64,000 nt of DNA, taken from positions 375-64,374 of the forward strand of contig NZ_LMBX01000011.1 in NCBI RefSeq assembly GCF_001439605.1, given 5' to 3'. How positions within the stretch are numbered: the stretch's first letter is position 1; each line of letters opens with the position of its first letter. Position numbers and translations under genes: made by a program. This document shows positions 8,455-17,266 of this stretch, in pieces. The stretch comes from Cytobacillus praedii (GTDB taxonomy: Bacteria; Bacillota; Bacilli; Bacillales; Cytobacillaceae). Under the pieces are notes generated by a model, which saw only the letters and a list, made by a program, of their open reading frames with translations, did not search any database and had not been told where the DNA came from.

Positions 8455-8594
8455 CAATACATGCGAAAATCACTTTCGGAACAAGCAAAAACGAGATTGT
8501 TCCTGCGGAGATTATTCAAAGAAGTCTTCATTTATGCTCACCCCCGACAAGAGGGGGAGGTATATCAGCTGAACGCAGAAAAGTATATCAAAAA

Positions 8595-8625
8595 AATCCA
8601 GTCCTAAAAGGGGCTGGATTTTTTT
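8595..8625 (+). terminator. Terminator after yqxK
   Basis: AATCCAGTCC pairs with GGGCTGGATT around a short A-rich loop, followed by TTTTTTG. It closes the nudF-yqxK unit before spoIIM. Confidence 0.85.
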
Positions 8626-8627
8626 GT

Positions 8628-8656
8628 GTCATACAAAACAAGGACAAGCATACAAT
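8628..8656 (+). promoter_or_regulatory. Sigma-E promoter of spoIIM
   Basis: GTCATA (8628-8633), a 15-nt spacer, then CATACAAT (8649-8656), an exact match to the sigma-E -10 consensus. It lies 31 nt before the spoIIM ATG. In B. subtilis spoIIM is sigma-E dependent, which agrees. Confidence 0.8.
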
Positions 8657-8687
8657 TTAATAACAGAAATATAGCAGGAGGATCGCA

Positions 8688-9326
8688 ATGAGAAAAAAAA
8701 TGTACCAGAACGTCGTCGCAAATCATTTTCGTGAGCATTCCTCAATTTATTTATTTGTGGTTGTATTATTTTTAATGGGTGTTATTTTTGGAGCAATTAT
8801 TGTAAATAGTTTGAGTTTCACACAAAAAGAGGATTTGTTTTACTACCTCTCTCAATTTTTTGGACAGGTATCGGACGGCAATGTAGCGGCTGCAAATGAC
8901 TTATTCAAACAAAGCTTCTTTCATAACACGAAATTTATTGGGGTAATGTGGATTTTAGGAATATCTATCATTGGTCTGCCTGTCATCCTAATTCTCTTGT
9001 TTATGAAGGGGATGGTTGTTGGATTTACGGTTGGATTTTTAGTAAACCAAATGGGCTGGGATGGCTTTTTGCTTTCATTTGTTACGGTCTTGCCGCAAAA
9101 TCTAATTATCATTCCTGTATTTATTGTCGCTTCAACAATCTCAGTCGCGTTTTCATTAAAAATGATAAGCAGACAATTTATGAAAAAGGTTGGACAGCCG
9201 ATCATGCCTTTGTTAGGGAGATATATGTTTGCATTTGTCATCGCAGTTTTATTTCTATGTGCTGCTGCAGGAATTGAGGCACTGCTCTCACCAATATTGA
9301 TGAAATCAGTGATCAATTCATTCTAG
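8688..9326 (+). CDS. spoIIM: Stage II sporulation protein M
   Basis: Membrane component of the SpoIIDMP peptidoglycan-degrading complex that drives engulfment of the forespore. The 212-aa product has a short basic N-terminus, a first membrane helix around residues 20-42 (YLFVVVLFLMGVIFGAIIV) and four more hydrophobic helices to the end, which is the SpoIIM/DUF95 layout and length. The ATG at 8688 follows AGGAGGATCGCA. It is monocistronic: a sigma-E promoter precedes it and a strong hairpin follows at 9360. Its position between yqxK and fur is the B. subtilis order. Confidence 0.95.
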   Translation: MRKKMYQNVVANHFREHSSIYLFVVVLFLMGVIFGAIIVNSLSFTQKEDLFYYLSQFFGQVSDGNVAAANDLFKQSFFHNTKFIGVMWILGISIIGLPVILILLFMKGMVVGFTVGFLVNQMGWDGFLLSFVTVLPQNLIIIPVFIVASTISVAFSLKMISRQFMKKVGQPIMPLLGRYMFAFVIAVLFLCAAAGIEALLSPILMKSVINSF

Positions 9327-9359
9327 GCTTGAGATCATACTGCCATCTTATATATAATG

Positions 9360-9390
9360 GGCGAATAAACCAATGGTTTATTCGCCTTTT
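9360..9390 (+). terminator. Terminator after spoIIM
   Basis: GGCGAATAAACC pairs perfectly with GGTTTATTCGCC around AAT, followed by TTTT. Confidence 0.9.
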
Positions 9391-9423
9391 GTCATTAAAT
9401 GACGATTAATGATTCTTCTCTTT

Positions 9424-9438
9424 TGATAATAATTATTA
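9424..9438. promoter_or_regulatory. Fur/PerR-type operator upstream of fur
   Basis: TGATAATAATTATTA fits the Bacillus 7-1-7 Fur box (TGATAATNATTATCA) at 13 of 14 fixed positions and the PerR box (TTATAATNATTATAA) at 12 of 14. In B. subtilis fur is controlled by PerR, so either regulator is possible. The box ends 41 nt before the -35, further upstream than a typical repressor site. Confidence 0.55.
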
Positions 9439-9479
9439 TATAATATCAATTATCAACCCTTATTTGTAATAATTTTATT

Positions 9480-9507
9480 TTGAATCTAACCCATAATCTG
9501 TTATAAT
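9480..9507 (+). promoter_or_regulatory. Sigma-A promoter of fur
   Basis: TTGAAT (9480-9485), a 16-nt spacer and a perfect TATAAT (9502-9507), 31 nt upstream of the fur start codon. Confidence 0.75.
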
Positions 9508-9538
9508 GAGAATGTTAGTGGCGAGGGAGGAACTTCGG

Positions 9539-10015
9539 ATGGAAAGTAGAATTGATAGAATAAAGAAACAGTTGCATTCGTCAAGTTATAAATTAACGCC
9601 TCAGCGTGAAGCAACCGTTCGCGTTTTGCTGGAGAATGAAGAGGACCATTTAAGTGCGGAAGATGTCTACCTCCTTGTAAAAGAAAAATCGCCTGAGATA
9701 GGCTTAGCAACTGTATATAGAACACTTGAATTATTAACGGAACTGAAAATTGTTGATAAAATTAATTTTGGTGATGGGGTTTCCCGCTATGATCTTCGTC
9801 AAGAAGGAGCAGCACATTTCCATCATCATTTGGTATGTATTGAATGTGGAGCAGTAGATGAGATCCAGGAAGATTTATTAGAGGATGTTGAAGAAGTGGT
9901 TGAACGAAGATGGAATTTTAAAATAAAAGACCACCGTCTGACATTCCATGGCATTTGCTATCGTTGCCATGATAAAGCCAATAGTGAAGAAACTGAAAAA
10001 GTTGAACAACAATAG
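9539..10015 (+). CDS. fur: Ferric uptake regulator
   Basis: Iron-responsive repressor of siderophore and iron-uptake genes. The 158-aa protein is close to B. subtilis Fur along its length: winged-helix N-terminus (KLTPQREATVRVLLENEEDHLS), recognition segment GLATVYRTLELL, regulatory metal-site HFHHHLVC (His95-His97 region) and structural zinc pairs CxxC at Cys100/Cys103 and Cys140/Cys143. The ATG at 9539 follows GCGAGGGAGG; the frame extends upstream to 9506 but that would include the ribosome-binding site. A sigma-A promoter and a Fur/PerR box lie upstream and a terminator follows, so it is transcribed alone. Confidence 0.97.
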   Translation: MESRIDRIKKQLHSSSYKLTPQREATVRVLLENEEDHLSAEDVYLLVKEKSPEIGLATVYRTLELLTELKIVDKINFGDGVSRYDLRQEGAAHFHHHLVCIECGAVDEIQEDLLEDVEEVVERRWNFKIKDHRLTFHGICYRCHDKANSEETEKVEQQ

Positions 10016-10017
10016 CC

Positions 10018-10051
10018 AAAAAACCTTTTCTGTTCGTGGAAAAGGTTTTTT
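10018..10051 (+). terminator. Terminator after fur
   Basis: AAACCTTTT pairs with AAAAGGTTT around a 10-nt loop, followed by a T-run. Confidence 0.85.
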
Positions 10052-10142
10052 ACTTTTTAAAAGTAAACATAAGCAGGATTAGGTATAATTCTTGTCCAAA
10101 ATGGCATATCTTTTACTATTAATGATATGGTGGGGGACATGT

Positions 10143-10376
10143 ATGATGAAATCCTGGCTAAAAATTGCTTTTCAAGCATTCAAAGTGTTCGTGCTTTTCA
10201 CAGGATGCACAATCCTTTTTTATTATGGTATTATGTGGTTAAACGAAGAATATCAAGATTATCACCGCTATGATGAACCAGAGGGCAGTGCTGTAAAGGT
10301 GTCCTCTAGCGGAAATGCTGAAAGTTCATCAAGCTGGTTTGATCGGTTAATTCTTTTCTATTTAAATGGAGAGTAG
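10143..10376 (+). CDS. yqzK: YqzK-like small membrane protein (DUF4227)
   Basis: A 77-aa protein with one membrane helix (about residues 15-32, [20 protein letters not shown]) followed by the conserved [20 protein letters not shown] segment typical of DUF4227/YqzK. It stands between fur and xerD as in B. subtilis. ATG codons at 10143 and 10146 both follow GGTGGGGGAC; the first is listed. The gap to xerD is 8 bp, suggesting an operon. Function unknown; possible links to XerD are only positional. Confidence 0.8.
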   Translation: MMKSWLKIAFQAFKVFVLFTGCTILFYYGIMWLNEEYQDYHRYDEPEGSAVKVSSSGNAESSSSWFDRLILFYLNGE

Positions 10377-10384
10377 GGCCATCA

Positions 10385-11278
10385 ATGGAGGACAATCTGA
10401 AAGATTTCATACATTATCTAATAGTGGAAAAAGGGCTGGCAAAAAATACAATCGTTTCTTATGAGAGAGATTTGAAAAGCTATATAAATTATTTAAAAAA
10501 GGTTGAAGCAATATCAGCAATGAATGGTGTCCAGCGTGTTCAAATCATTCATTTTCTTAAGACCCTAAAAGAACAGGGGAAATCATCTAAAACATTGGCA
10601 AGGCATATTGCTTCAATTAGAGCGTTTCATCAATTTCTCCTGAGGGAAAAGGCAGTTGACCAAGATCCTTCAGTACATATTGAATCCCCTCAGCACGAAC
10701 GATCACTCCCAAAGGTGTTGAATATGCAAGAGGTGGAAACATTGCTAGATTCCCCGAAAGCCCATGATCATTATGGACTTCGTGATAAAGCAATGCTTGA
10801 ATTATTATATGCGACAGGAATCAGGGTTAGCGAGTTAATTGGTTTGAAGATTGGGGATGTCCACTTAACAATGGGATTTGTTCGCTGTATAGGAAAGGGA
10901 AATAAGGAGCGAATCATTCCAATTGGAAAGACATCTGCAAAAGCACTTGACCGGTATCTGCAGGACGGAAGGAGCCACTTTGTTTCAAAAAAGCAAAGAG
11001 ACGAATCCTTATTTTTAAATCATCATGGCCGTGGATTATCCAGACAAGGCTTCTGGAAAATACTCAAACGGCTTGCTGCTGAAGCCGGCATTGAAAAGGA
11101 TTTAACCCCGCATACGCTTAGGCATTCTTTTGCAACTCATCTTCTCGAGAATGGCGCTGATTTACGTGCAGTACAAGAAATGCTTGGCCATGCGGATATC
11201 TCAACAACACAAATTTATACCCATGTAACTAAAACTAGATTAAAAGATGTATATAGTCAATATCATCCGCGAGCTTAA
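10385..11278 (+). CDS. xerD: Site-specific tyrosine recombinase XerD
   Basis: Partner of XerC/CodV that resolves chromosome dimers at dif. The 297-aa protein has the SAM-like core-binding domain (residues 1-90) and a full catalytic set: Arg147 in ATGIRVSE, Lys171 in CIGKGNKE, His243 and Arg246 in HTLRH, His269 in LGHADIS and the nucleophile Tyr278 in TTQIYTHV. The ATG at 10385 is 8 bp after yqzK. The sequence and position (next to fur and deoB) match B. subtilis RipX/XerD rather than CodV. A family-B repeat and a terminator follow. Confidence 0.95.
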   Translation: MEDNLKDFIHYLIVEKGLAKNTIVSYERDLKSYINYLKKVEAISAMNGVQRVQIIHFLKTLKEQGKSSKTLARHIASIRAFHQFLLREKAVDQDPSVHIESPQHERSLPKVLNMQEVETLLDSPKAHDHYGLRDKAMLELLYATGIRVSELIGLKIGDVHLTMGFVRCIGKGNKERIIPIGKTSAKALDRYLQDGRSHFVSKKQRDESLFLNHHGRGLSRQGFWKILKRLAAEAGIEKDLTPHTLRHSFATHLLENGADLRAVQEMLGHADISTTQIYTHVTKTRLKDVYSQYHPRA

Positions 11279-11283
11279 GGAAA

Positions 11284-11599
11284 CGCTCAGCGCTTCCGGA
11301 AAAAATAGAATGCAAGTGTCCTACTCCCCGACATACAGGACGTTCTAGTGTCGGCAATGCGACAGGGAATGGGAGAATCTGTCAGTGGTGCATCGCACGA
11401 CTAAAATTGAAGTTTTAAGAAGGCCGTCGAGTTTTGTCAACCTCAAGGTCACAAATCAATCCTCCCGAAAAAGGAAAAGGACACCTTTCCGGGAGGATTG
11501 ATTAGTACTTGTCGGGGGGAGCACTAAGGAAAGCTCCTTAGAACAATCTTGGCTGGAACAATCGCACTTTGATTGTTCCGAAGTCGCTTCCGCTTTTCT
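11284..11599 (+). repeat. Family-B intergenic repeat, long form (copy B1)
   Basis: It begins GGAAACGCTCAGCGCTTCC just after xerD and ends TCGCTTCCGCTTTTCT. The right half shares CCTCAAGGTCACAA, CACCTTTCC, TAGTACTTGTCGG, GGAAAGCTCC and TTTGATTGTTC with the copy at 15361-15538. The left half has a diverged counterpart in inverted orientation at 31076-31290. Inside, AATCAATCCTCCCG (11454-11467) pairs perfectly with CGGGAGGATTGATT (11490-11503), a 14-bp hairpin stem. No coding content is evident. Confidence 0.75.
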
Positions 11600-11600
11600 A

Positions 11601-11630
11601 AGTTGCCATAAAAAATGGCAGCTTTTTCTT
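11601..11630 (+). terminator. Terminator between the repeat and deoB
   Basis: TTGCCAT pairs with ATGGCAG around an A-rich loop, followed by CTTTTTCTTTC. It is the first terminator-like hairpin after xerD, on the far side of repeat B1. Confidence 0.7.
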
Positions 11631-11758
11631 TCATTTCTTAATAATATTAGGTAAAATATAGATGTCAGACTTCCGACATATAGATTGGAAAAAATGTGAT
11701 AAACGTATGTATAAAGGGTAACCTAATTTATATTTACAAATGTAACCGTATTCAGTAA

Positions 11759-11908
11759 GAAAAGCGGAAGCGCCTTGGTCATAGCCGTACAAACTGGAAG
11801 GGTCGGTTCTTTCGATTAAGGAAACACGGTGAGCGAGAGCGAACCGATGTTGACTTATCGTAGGGAGGGGACCTGAAGTTTGATAGGCGATAGGCGCTGG
11901 AGCTAGAC
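11759..11908 (+). repeat. Family-A intergenic repeat (copy A1)
   Basis: A 150-bp element starting GAAAAGCGGAAGCGCCTTGG and ending GGCGCTGGAGCTAGAC. Shared inner segments are CGTACAAACTGGAAGG, GGAAACACGGTGAGCG, CCGATGTTGACTTATCG and CCTGAAGTTTGATAGG. The ends form an inverted repeat (AGCGCCT against AGGCGCT). It lies 54 bp upstream of deoB. Five other copies occur in the window. Confidence 0.9.
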
Positions 11909-11962
11909 CATTCTCTAACTCCAAAGTAATAAATTCTGATTCACTTAAAAGGAGGAGTTCAA

Positions 11963-13147
11963 ATGACTTCATATGCATATAAAAGAGTTTTTGTCGTTGT
12001 AATGGATTCAGTTGGAATCGGTGAAGCACCGGATGCTGAAAAATTCGGGGACAAAGGTGCCGATACGCTTGGCCATATTGCAGAAAAAATGAATGGCCTA
12101 AAGATGCCGAATATGGGTAAGCTTGGTCTTAGTAATATTCGTGAAATAAAAGGTATTGAAAAAGCTGAGAAACCACTCGCATTCTTTACGAAAATGCAGG
12201 AAGCATCGAATGGAAAAGATACGATGACTGGTCATTGGGAGATTATGGGACTTAATATTCAAACGCCATTTCAAGTATTTCCTGAAGGCTTCCCGCAAGA
12301 ATTAATTGCTGATCTAGAATCACGCACTGGCAGAAAGGTGATTGGCAATAAACCTGCAAGCGGAACGGAAATTCTTGTTGAACTTGGGGAAGAACATATG
12401 CAGACTGGTGCACTTATAGTGTATACATCCGCTGATTCTGTTCTTCAAATTGCTGCACACGAAGAAATTATTCCTTTAGAGGAGCAATATAAAATCTGTC
12501 AAATCGCGAGAGAACTTACACTGGATGAGAAATATATGGTTGGCAGGGTAATTGCTAGACCATTTATTGGTGAGCCAGGAAACTTCCAGCGAACATCTAA
12601 TCGTCATGATTATGCTTTAAAGCCTTTTGATCGTACAGTTATGTCAGAAATGAAGGATGCAGGACTCGATGTAATAGCTATCGGGAAAATTTCTGATATC
12701 TTCGATGGAGAAGGTGTAACAAAGTCTCTTCGTACTGTGTCAAATATGGATGGAATGGATAAATTACTGCAATCATTTGATATGGACTTTACTGGTTTAA
12801 GCTTCTTGAATTTAGTAGATTTTGATGCCCTTTATGGTCACCGAAGGGATCCTGAAGGATATGGAAAAGCGCTAGAGGAATATGATGCACGTTTACCGGA
12901 AGTATTTGAAAAGATGAAAGAGGGGGATTTGCTAATAGTTACTGCTGACCATGGCAATGATCCGATTCATCATGGAACTGACCATACTAGAGAATATGTA
13001 CCGCTTCTTGTTTATGCTAAAAATAATGAAAATGGCAAAGAGCTCACAATTCGTGAAACGTTTGCAGACATTGGCGCAACAGTTGCAGAAAACTTCCATG
13101 TAAAAATGCCTGCTTATGGAAAGAGCTTTTTACAGGAATTGAAATAG
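11963..13147 (+). CDS. deoB: Phosphopentomutase
   Basis: Interconverts (deoxy)ribose-1-phosphate and (deoxy)ribose-5-phosphate, joining nucleoside breakdown to the pentose phosphate pathway. The 394-aa protein is of the alkaline-phosphatase-like mutase type: [15 protein letters not shown] at the N-terminus (metal Asp), the phosphate-site Thr in [10 protein letters not shown], and metal ligands in VTADHGNDP and [10 protein letters not shown]. The ATG at 11963 follows AAAAGGAGGAGTTCAA. It is the first gene of deoB-pupG-pdp, with 13-bp and 30-bp gaps. B. subtilis calls it drm. Confidence 0.96.
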   Translation: MTSYAYKRVFVVVMDSVGIGEAPDAEKFGDKGADTLGHIAEKMNGLKMPNMGKLGLSNIREIKGIEKAEKPLAFFTKMQEASNGKDTMTGHWEIMGLNIQTPFQVFPEGFPQELIADLESRTGRKVIGNKPASGTEILVELGEEHMQTGALIVYTSADSVLQIAAHEEIIPLEEQYKICQIARELTLDEKYMVGRVIARPFIGEPGNFQRTSNRHDYALKPFDRTVMSEMKDAGLDVIAIGKISDIFDGEGVTKSLRTVSNMDGMDKLLQSFDMDFTGLSFLNLVDFDALYGHRRDPEGYGKALEEYDARLPEVFEKMKEGDLLIVTADHGNDPIHHGTDHTREYVPLLVYAKNNENGKELTIRETFADIGATVAENFHVKMPAYGKSFLQELK

Positions 13148-13160
13148 GAGGAAATAAATC

Positions 13161-13985
13161 ATGACATTTGAAAAAATTGAAAATGCAGCAAGTTTCTTAA
13201 AAGGAAAATATGATCAGACACCGCAAATCGGTCTAATCCTTGGGTCTGGTCTTGGCGTTTTGGCAGATGAAATCGAAAACCCTGTAAAAATACCATATAA
13301 TGAAATTCCTGATTTTCCAGTTTCAACAGTTGAAGGCCATGCGGGTCAGTTAGTATTCGGCTTGCTGAACGGCATTCATGTAGTTGCTATGCAAGGGCGT
13401 TTTCATTATTATGAAGGCTACTCATTTGAAAAAGTAACATTCCCGGTCCGTGTGATGAAAGAACTTGGAATCGGACAACTAATTGTAACAAATGCAGCTG
13501 GCGGAGTGAACGAAAGCTTCTCACCAGGCGATTTGATGCTTATAAGCGATCACATTAATAATATGGGAAGCAATCCGCTAATTGGTCCAAATGATTCTCG
13601 TCTCGGAGTTCGTTTCCCTGATATGTCAGAGGCTTATTCTGCTGAGCTTAGACAGATGGCAAAAGGAATAGCAGCGAAATTAGGGTTGAAAATTCAAGAA
13701 GGTGTCTATGTCGGCAATACAGGGCCAACCTACGAAACGCCTGCTGAAATCCGTATGCTGCGTGTGTTAGGCGGAGATGCAGTGGGCATGTCTACAGTAC
13801 CTGAAGTAATTGTCGCAAGACATGCTGGGATGAAAGTACTGGGGATCTCCTGTATCTCTAACATGGCAGCTGGGATTTTGGATCAGCCGTTAAATCACGA
13901 GGAAGTAATTGAAACAACTGAAAAAGTGAAAACTGATTTTCTTAGCTATGTAAAAGCGTTAGTACAAGAGCTTGGTACAAAGTAG
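13161..13985 (+). CDS. pupG: Purine-nucleoside phosphorylase
   Basis: Trimeric PNP cleaving (deoxy)guanosine and inosine to base and (deoxy)ribose-1-phosphate, which DeoB then handles. The 274-aa product has the phosphate-site GSGLG (near residue 30), VEGHAGQ, the GRFHYYEGYS loop, the base-site TNAAGGVN and GNTGPTYETPAE, and VGMSTVPEVIVARH. The length and motifs fit the PNP family of the inosine-guanosine type, not the hexameric DeoD type. The ATG at 13161 follows TAGGAGGAAATAAATC. It lies in the middle of the nucleoside salvage operon. Confidence 0.95.
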   Translation: MTFEKIENAASFLKGKYDQTPQIGLILGSGLGVLADEIENPVKIPYNEIPDFPVSTVEGHAGQLVFGLLNGIHVVAMQGRFHYYEGYSFEKVTFPVRVMKELGIGQLIVTNAAGGVNESFSPGDLMLISDHINNMGSNPLIGPNDSRLGVRFPDMSEAYSAELRQMAKGIAAKLGLKIQEGVYVGNTGPTYETPAEIRMLRVLGGDAVGMSTVPEVIVARHAGMKVLGISCISNMAAGILDQPLNHEEVIETTEKVKTDFLSYVKALVQELGTK

Positions 13986-14015
13986 GAAATAGAGGAAAGC
14001 GAACGGTGATTTAAT

Positions 14016-15320
14016 ATGAGAATGGTTGATATTATTGAAAATAAAAGAGATGCAAAAGAATTATCGACTGAGGAAATTCAATTTTTTATTAAAGGATATA
14101 CAGATGGCTCCATTCCTGATTATCAAGTAAGCTCGTTAATGATGGCGATTTTCTTTCAAGGGATGACGGAAAAGGAAAGAGCTGATTTAACAATGGCGAT
14201 GGTTGAATCTGGCGACAAAATCGATTTATCCAAAATTGAAGGAATCAAAGTGGATAAGCATTCGACTGGCGGGGTTGGTGATACAACCACACTTGTGTTA
14301 GGGCCATTAGTTGCAGCTGTTGGTGTTCCAGTCGCAAAAATGTCTGGAAGAGGGCTTGGTCATACTGGGGGAACGATTGACAAGCTTGAATCTGTTGAAG
14401 GATTCCATGTTGAAATCGAAAATGAAGAATTTATAAATCTTGTGAATAAAAATAAGATTGCTGTTATTGGGCAAAGTGGAAATTTAACACCCGCAGATAA
14501 AAAGCTCTATGCTCTGCGTGATGTCACGGCAACGGTTGATAGCATTCCATTAATCGCAAGCTCGATTATGAGCAAGAAAATTGCCGCAGGAGCCGATGCA
14601 ATTGTACTTGATGTTAAGACAGGTGCAGGTGCATTTATGAAAACACTGAATGATTCGAACGAGCTTGCTAAGGCAATGGTCCGTATCGGGAATAATGTTG
14701 GAAGAAACACAATGGCCGTTATTTCTGACATGAGTCAGCCGCTTGGATTTGCGATTGGAAATGCTCTAGAAGTGAAAGAGGCAATTGATACGCTCAATGG
14801 AGAAGGACCAGAGGATTTAACAGAGCTTTGCTTAACATTAGGAAGCCACATGGTTGTATTAGCTAAAAAAGCCAACAGCTTAAAGGAAGCACGTGAAATG
14901 CTTAAAAGAGTCATGAGGGATGGCACGGCTTTAGAAACATTTAAAACATTCCTAAGCTCACAAGGGGGAGATGCATCAGTCGTCGATGATCCAGCGAAGC
15001 TTCCACAGGCGAAATATACATTTGAGCTGGAAGCAAAAGAAGATGGATATGTTTCTGAAATAGTCGCTGATGAAATTGGAACAGCAGCCATGCTTCTTGG
15101 AGCTGGAAGAGCTACGAAAGAATCTGTTATTGACCTTGCGGTTGGCCTGATGCTTCGAAAAAAAATTGGTGATCAAGTGAAAAAAGAAGAGTCACTTGTA
15201 ACTATTTACAGCAATTTTGAGGACATAGATGAAGTAAAAGCAAAGCTTTATGCAAATATTACCTTATCTAAGGAAAAAGTAGCTGCGCCAATATTGATTC
15301 ATGGAGAAATTACCGAATAA
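14016..15320 (+). CDS. pdp: Pyrimidine-nucleoside phosphorylase
   Basis: Phosphorolysis of uridine, thymidine and deoxyuridine. The 434-aa protein has the thymidine phosphorylase family signature [17 protein letters not shown] (about residue 110), the phosphate-site KHSTGGVGD and Lys/Ser-rich [20 protein letters not shown], and a C-terminal lipoyl-like fold. The ATG at 14016 is preceded by GAGGAAAGCGAACGGTG. It ends the deoB-pupG-pdp unit and is followed by a terminator. In B. subtilis pdp lies elsewhere, with nupC and deoC, so its presence here makes a complete salvage operon at this locus. Confidence 0.95.
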   Translation: MRMVDIIENKRDAKELSTEEIQFFIKGYTDGSIPDYQVSSLMMAIFFQGMTEKERADLTMAMVESGDKIDLSKIEGIKVDKHSTGGVGDTTTLVLGPLVAAVGVPVAKMSGRGLGHTGGTIDKLESVEGFHVEIENEEFINLVNKNKIAVIGQSGNLTPADKKLYALRDVTATVDSIPLIASSIMSKKIAAGADAIVLDVKTGAGAFMKTLNDSNELAKAMVRIGNNVGRNTMAVISDMSQPLGFAIGNALEVKEAIDTLNGEGPEDLTELCLTLGSHMVVLAKKANSLKEAREMLKRVMRDGTALETFKTFLSSQGGDASVVDDPAKLPQAKYTFELEAKEDGYVSEIVADEIGTAAMLLGAGRATKESVIDLAVGLMLRKKIGDQVKKEESLVTIYSNFEDIDEVKAKLYANITLSKEKVAAPILIHGEITE

Positions 15321-15324
15321 GTAA

Positions 15325-15359
15325 AAAATGTCAGGGGAAAACACCCCTGGCATTTTTTT
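15325..15359 (+). terminator. Terminator after pdp
   Basis: AATGTCAGGGG pairs with CCCCTGGCATT around AAAACA, followed by a run of seven T. Confidence 0.9.
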
Positions 15360-15360
15360 G

Positions 15361-15538
15361 TCTAGCGCAAGCAGCTTGCCCCCTCGAGGTCACAAGCCAC
15401 TCCTCCCAGAAAGGTAAAGAACACCTTTCCTTGAGGCTCGTCTTGTACTTGTCGGAGGTGAGAACAAAGGAAAGCTTCCAAGAGCATTTTCGCAGGAACC
15501 ATCGTACTTTGATTGTTCTTTAGGCGCTTCTCGCATTT
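15361..15538 (+). repeat. Family-B intergenic repeat (copy B2)
   Basis: Starts TCTAGCGCAAGCAGCTTGCC immediately after the pdp terminator and ends GGCGCTTCTCGCATTTA. Shared segments with other copies: CTCGAGGTCACAAGCC, AACACCTTTCC, TTGTACTTGTCGGAGG, AAAGGAAAGCTTCC. It fills most of the 320-bp gap between pdp and dacF; no gene is seen there. Confidence 0.8.
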
Positions 15539-15583
15539 ATATTTTCGCTGTGCAAAATATAAAATTTTTAGAAATGAAAAATT

Positions 15584-15612
15584 GTATAAATTTGCTGCAA
15601 ATGGAAAAGATG
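15584..15612 (+). promoter_or_regulatory. Possible sigma-F promoter of dacF
   Basis: GTATA (15584-15588), a 14-nt spacer and GGAAAAGATG (15603-15612) resemble the sigma-F consensus (GyATA, then GGnnAnAnTR), with one mismatch in the -10 and a spacer one base short. Forespore expression of dacF is known in B. subtilis. The predicted transcript start near 15619 leaves the GGAGG at 15628 as the usable ribosome-binding site. Confidence 0.4.
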
Positions 15613-15640
15613 GAGGCTATAAAGAATGGAGGTTTATGTG

Positions 15641-16810
15641 ATGAAACGAATTGTCTCTTTAATAGTTATGTCTTTCCTTATGACAACACTCTTTGTACCT
15701 GCAACATTGGCAAAAGAAAATGATGGATTAGATTTAGCTAAAAATGTAAAATCCGCCATCTTAATCGAACGAGATACAGGTGCAATTTTATACGAGAAAA
15801 ACAGCAATGAACAGCTCCCTCCTGCAAGTATGACGAAAGTAATGACAATGCTGTTAATTATGGAGGCATTAGATGAGGGCAGGCTGTCGATGGATGAGAA
15901 AATTCGGACAAGTGAATATGCTGCCTCAATGGGAGGATCACAGATTTTCCTTGAGCCAGGAGAAGAAATGACGACAGAGCAGATGCTAGAGGGAATTGCC
16001 ATTGGATCTGGCAATGATGCATCTGTTGCAATGGCAGAGAGGCTTGCTGGCTCTGAGGAAGAGTTTGTAAAACTTATGAACAAAAAAGCAAAGGAACTTG
16101 GTTTAAAAGATACAGAATTTAAAACAGCAACAGGTTTGCCTGGTCATGGTGATTATAGTACTGCTCACGATATGTCTATGATGGCTAAAGAACTTCTTAA
16201 ATATGAAGGAATTACGAAATTTACCGGTACTTATGAGTCATATCTTCGTGAAAATACAGACAAAAAATTCTGGCTTGTCAATACAAACCGCCTCGTCAAA
16301 TTTTATCCAGGTGTTGATGGGCTGAAGACAGGATTTACAAATGAAGCGAAATATTGCTTAACCGCAACAGCTGAAAAAGATGGTATGCGTGTAATTGCAG
16401 TTGTATTCGGTGCACCGACCTCAAAGGAGAGAAATGCACAAGTAACAAAGATGCTTGATTACGCATTCAGCCAATATGAGACGCATCCGCTGTATAAGCG
16501 AAATGTGGCACTTGGAAAAGTAGCTATTAGTAAGGGTGAGAAGAAAAGGGTTGAAGCGATGACAAGTGAGCCTATTTCACTTTTAACAAAAAAAGGCCAA
16601 GGCATTGAAAATATAAAACAATCGGTTGAATTAAATAAAAATGTAAAAGCTCCTGTCAATAAAGGGGATAAAGTAGGAACATTAAAACTAAAACAGGATG
16701 GAAAAACAATTGTTGAAACACCATTAGTAGCAAAGGAAGATAGCAAGGAAGCTAGCTGGTGGACATTGTATAAACGCTCAATGGGCATGTTTACGAAAGC
16801 GGGACAATAG
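15641..16810 (+). CDS. dacF: D-alanyl-D-alanine carboxypeptidase DacF
   Basis: Penicillin-binding protein of the S11 family acting on forespore peptidoglycan and cortex cross-linking. The 389-aa product has a signal peptide (residues 1-24, ending LA-KE) and the three active-site motifs SMTK (63-66), SGN in AIGSGNDAS and KTG in GLKTGFTNEA, then a C-terminal PBP5-like beta domain and an amphipathic tail (TLYKRSMGMF) for membrane contact. The ATG at 15641 is 8 nt after GGAGG; an in-frame ATG at 15626 would precede that site. Its place before spoIIAA matches the B. subtilis dacF-spoIIA order, here separated by two repeats. Confidence 0.93.
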   Translation: MKRIVSLIVMSFLMTTLFVPATLAKENDGLDLAKNVKSAILIERDTGAILYEKNSNEQLPPASMTKVMTMLLIMEALDEGRLSMDEKIRTSEYAASMGGSQIFLEPGEEMTTEQMLEGIAIGSGNDASVAMAERLAGSEEEFVKLMNKKAKELGLKDTEFKTATGLPGHGDYSTAHDMSMMAKELLKYEGITKFTGTYESYLRENTDKKFWLVNTNRLVKFYPGVDGLKTGFTNEAKYCLTATAEKDGMRVIAVVFGAPTSKERNAQVTKMLDYAFSQYETHPLYKRNVALGKVAISKGEKKRVEAMTSEPISLLTKKGQGIENIKQSVELNKNVKAPVNKGDKVGTLKLKQDGKTIVETPLVAKEDSKEASWWTLYKRSMGMFTKAGQ

Positions 16811-16988
16811 GAAGAGCTCCAGCGCTCCTCCCCGCCGTAAGGAGTACAAGTGGCAACAATGAGACAGGATGTTGTACTTTTGCCGGCCTTGGGGTCATTA
16901 GCCAATTCTCATGTAAAGGTTAAGAACACTTTTCATAAGGCTAGTCTTTAACAAGGCCAGAGCTTCGATTGGCGCCTTCCGCTTTTCT
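16811..16988 (+). repeat. Family-B intergenic repeat (copy B3)
   Basis: Starts GAAGAGCTCCAGCGCTCC right after the dacF stop codon and ends GGCGCCTTCCGCTTTTCT. Inner segments such as GGTCATTAGCCAATTCTC, AAGAACACTTTTC and AAGGCTAGTCTT are diverged versions of the family core. Copy A2 begins 10 bp further on. Confidence 0.7.
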
Positions 16989-16998
16989 TATAAGTATT

Positions 16999-17148
16999 GT
17001 CTAGCTGCAGCGCCTATCGCCTATCAAACTTCAGGTCTCCTCCCTACGATAAGTCAACATCGGCTCGCTCACGCTCACCGTGTTTCCTTTATCTCAGTCG
17101 AAGCCCCTCCAGTTTGTATGGCGATTACCAAGGCGCTTCCGCTTTTCT
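16999..17148 (-). repeat. Family-A intergenic repeat, inverted (copy A2)
   Basis: Reverse-oriented 150-bp copy: starts GTCTAGCTGCAGCGCCTATC and ends AAGGCGCTTCCGCTTTTCT. All inner landmarks are kept (TCAAACTTCAGGTCTCC, GATAAGTCAACATCGG, CACCGTGTTTCC, CCTCCAGTTTGTATGG). It stops 2 bp before the Spo0A box of the spoIIA promoter region. Confidence 0.9.
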
Positions 17149-17150
17149 AT

Positions 17151-17239
17151 TTTGTCGAAATGTTGATTATACATTCTAGTTTTAGCGAATTCCCACTAGT
17201 TTTGTCTTTCGGAAGGAAATGTGTAATCGCATATCGAAT
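17151..17239 (+). promoter_or_regulatory. spoIIA control region: Spo0A box and sigma-H promoter
   Basis: TTTGTCGAAA (17151-17160) contains a perfect Spo0A box (TGTCGAA). A weaker TTTGTCTTTC lies at 17201-17210. The promoter has AGGAAAT (17214-17220) and GAAT (17236-17239, in ATCGAATTT), spaced as for sigma-H (12 nt between the extended elements). Spo0A-activated sigma-H transcription of the spoIIA operon is established in B. subtilis. The predicted start is near 17247, giving a leader of about 110 nt. Confidence 0.75.
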
Positions 17240-17266
17240 TTGACTCACTATAAAGGCCAAAGTATG

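Noticed and set aside
11631-12029. 132-aa minus-strand frame before deoB
   Set aside because: It is mostly the reverse strand of family-A repeat copy A1 plus the deoB start; no domain and no start signal.
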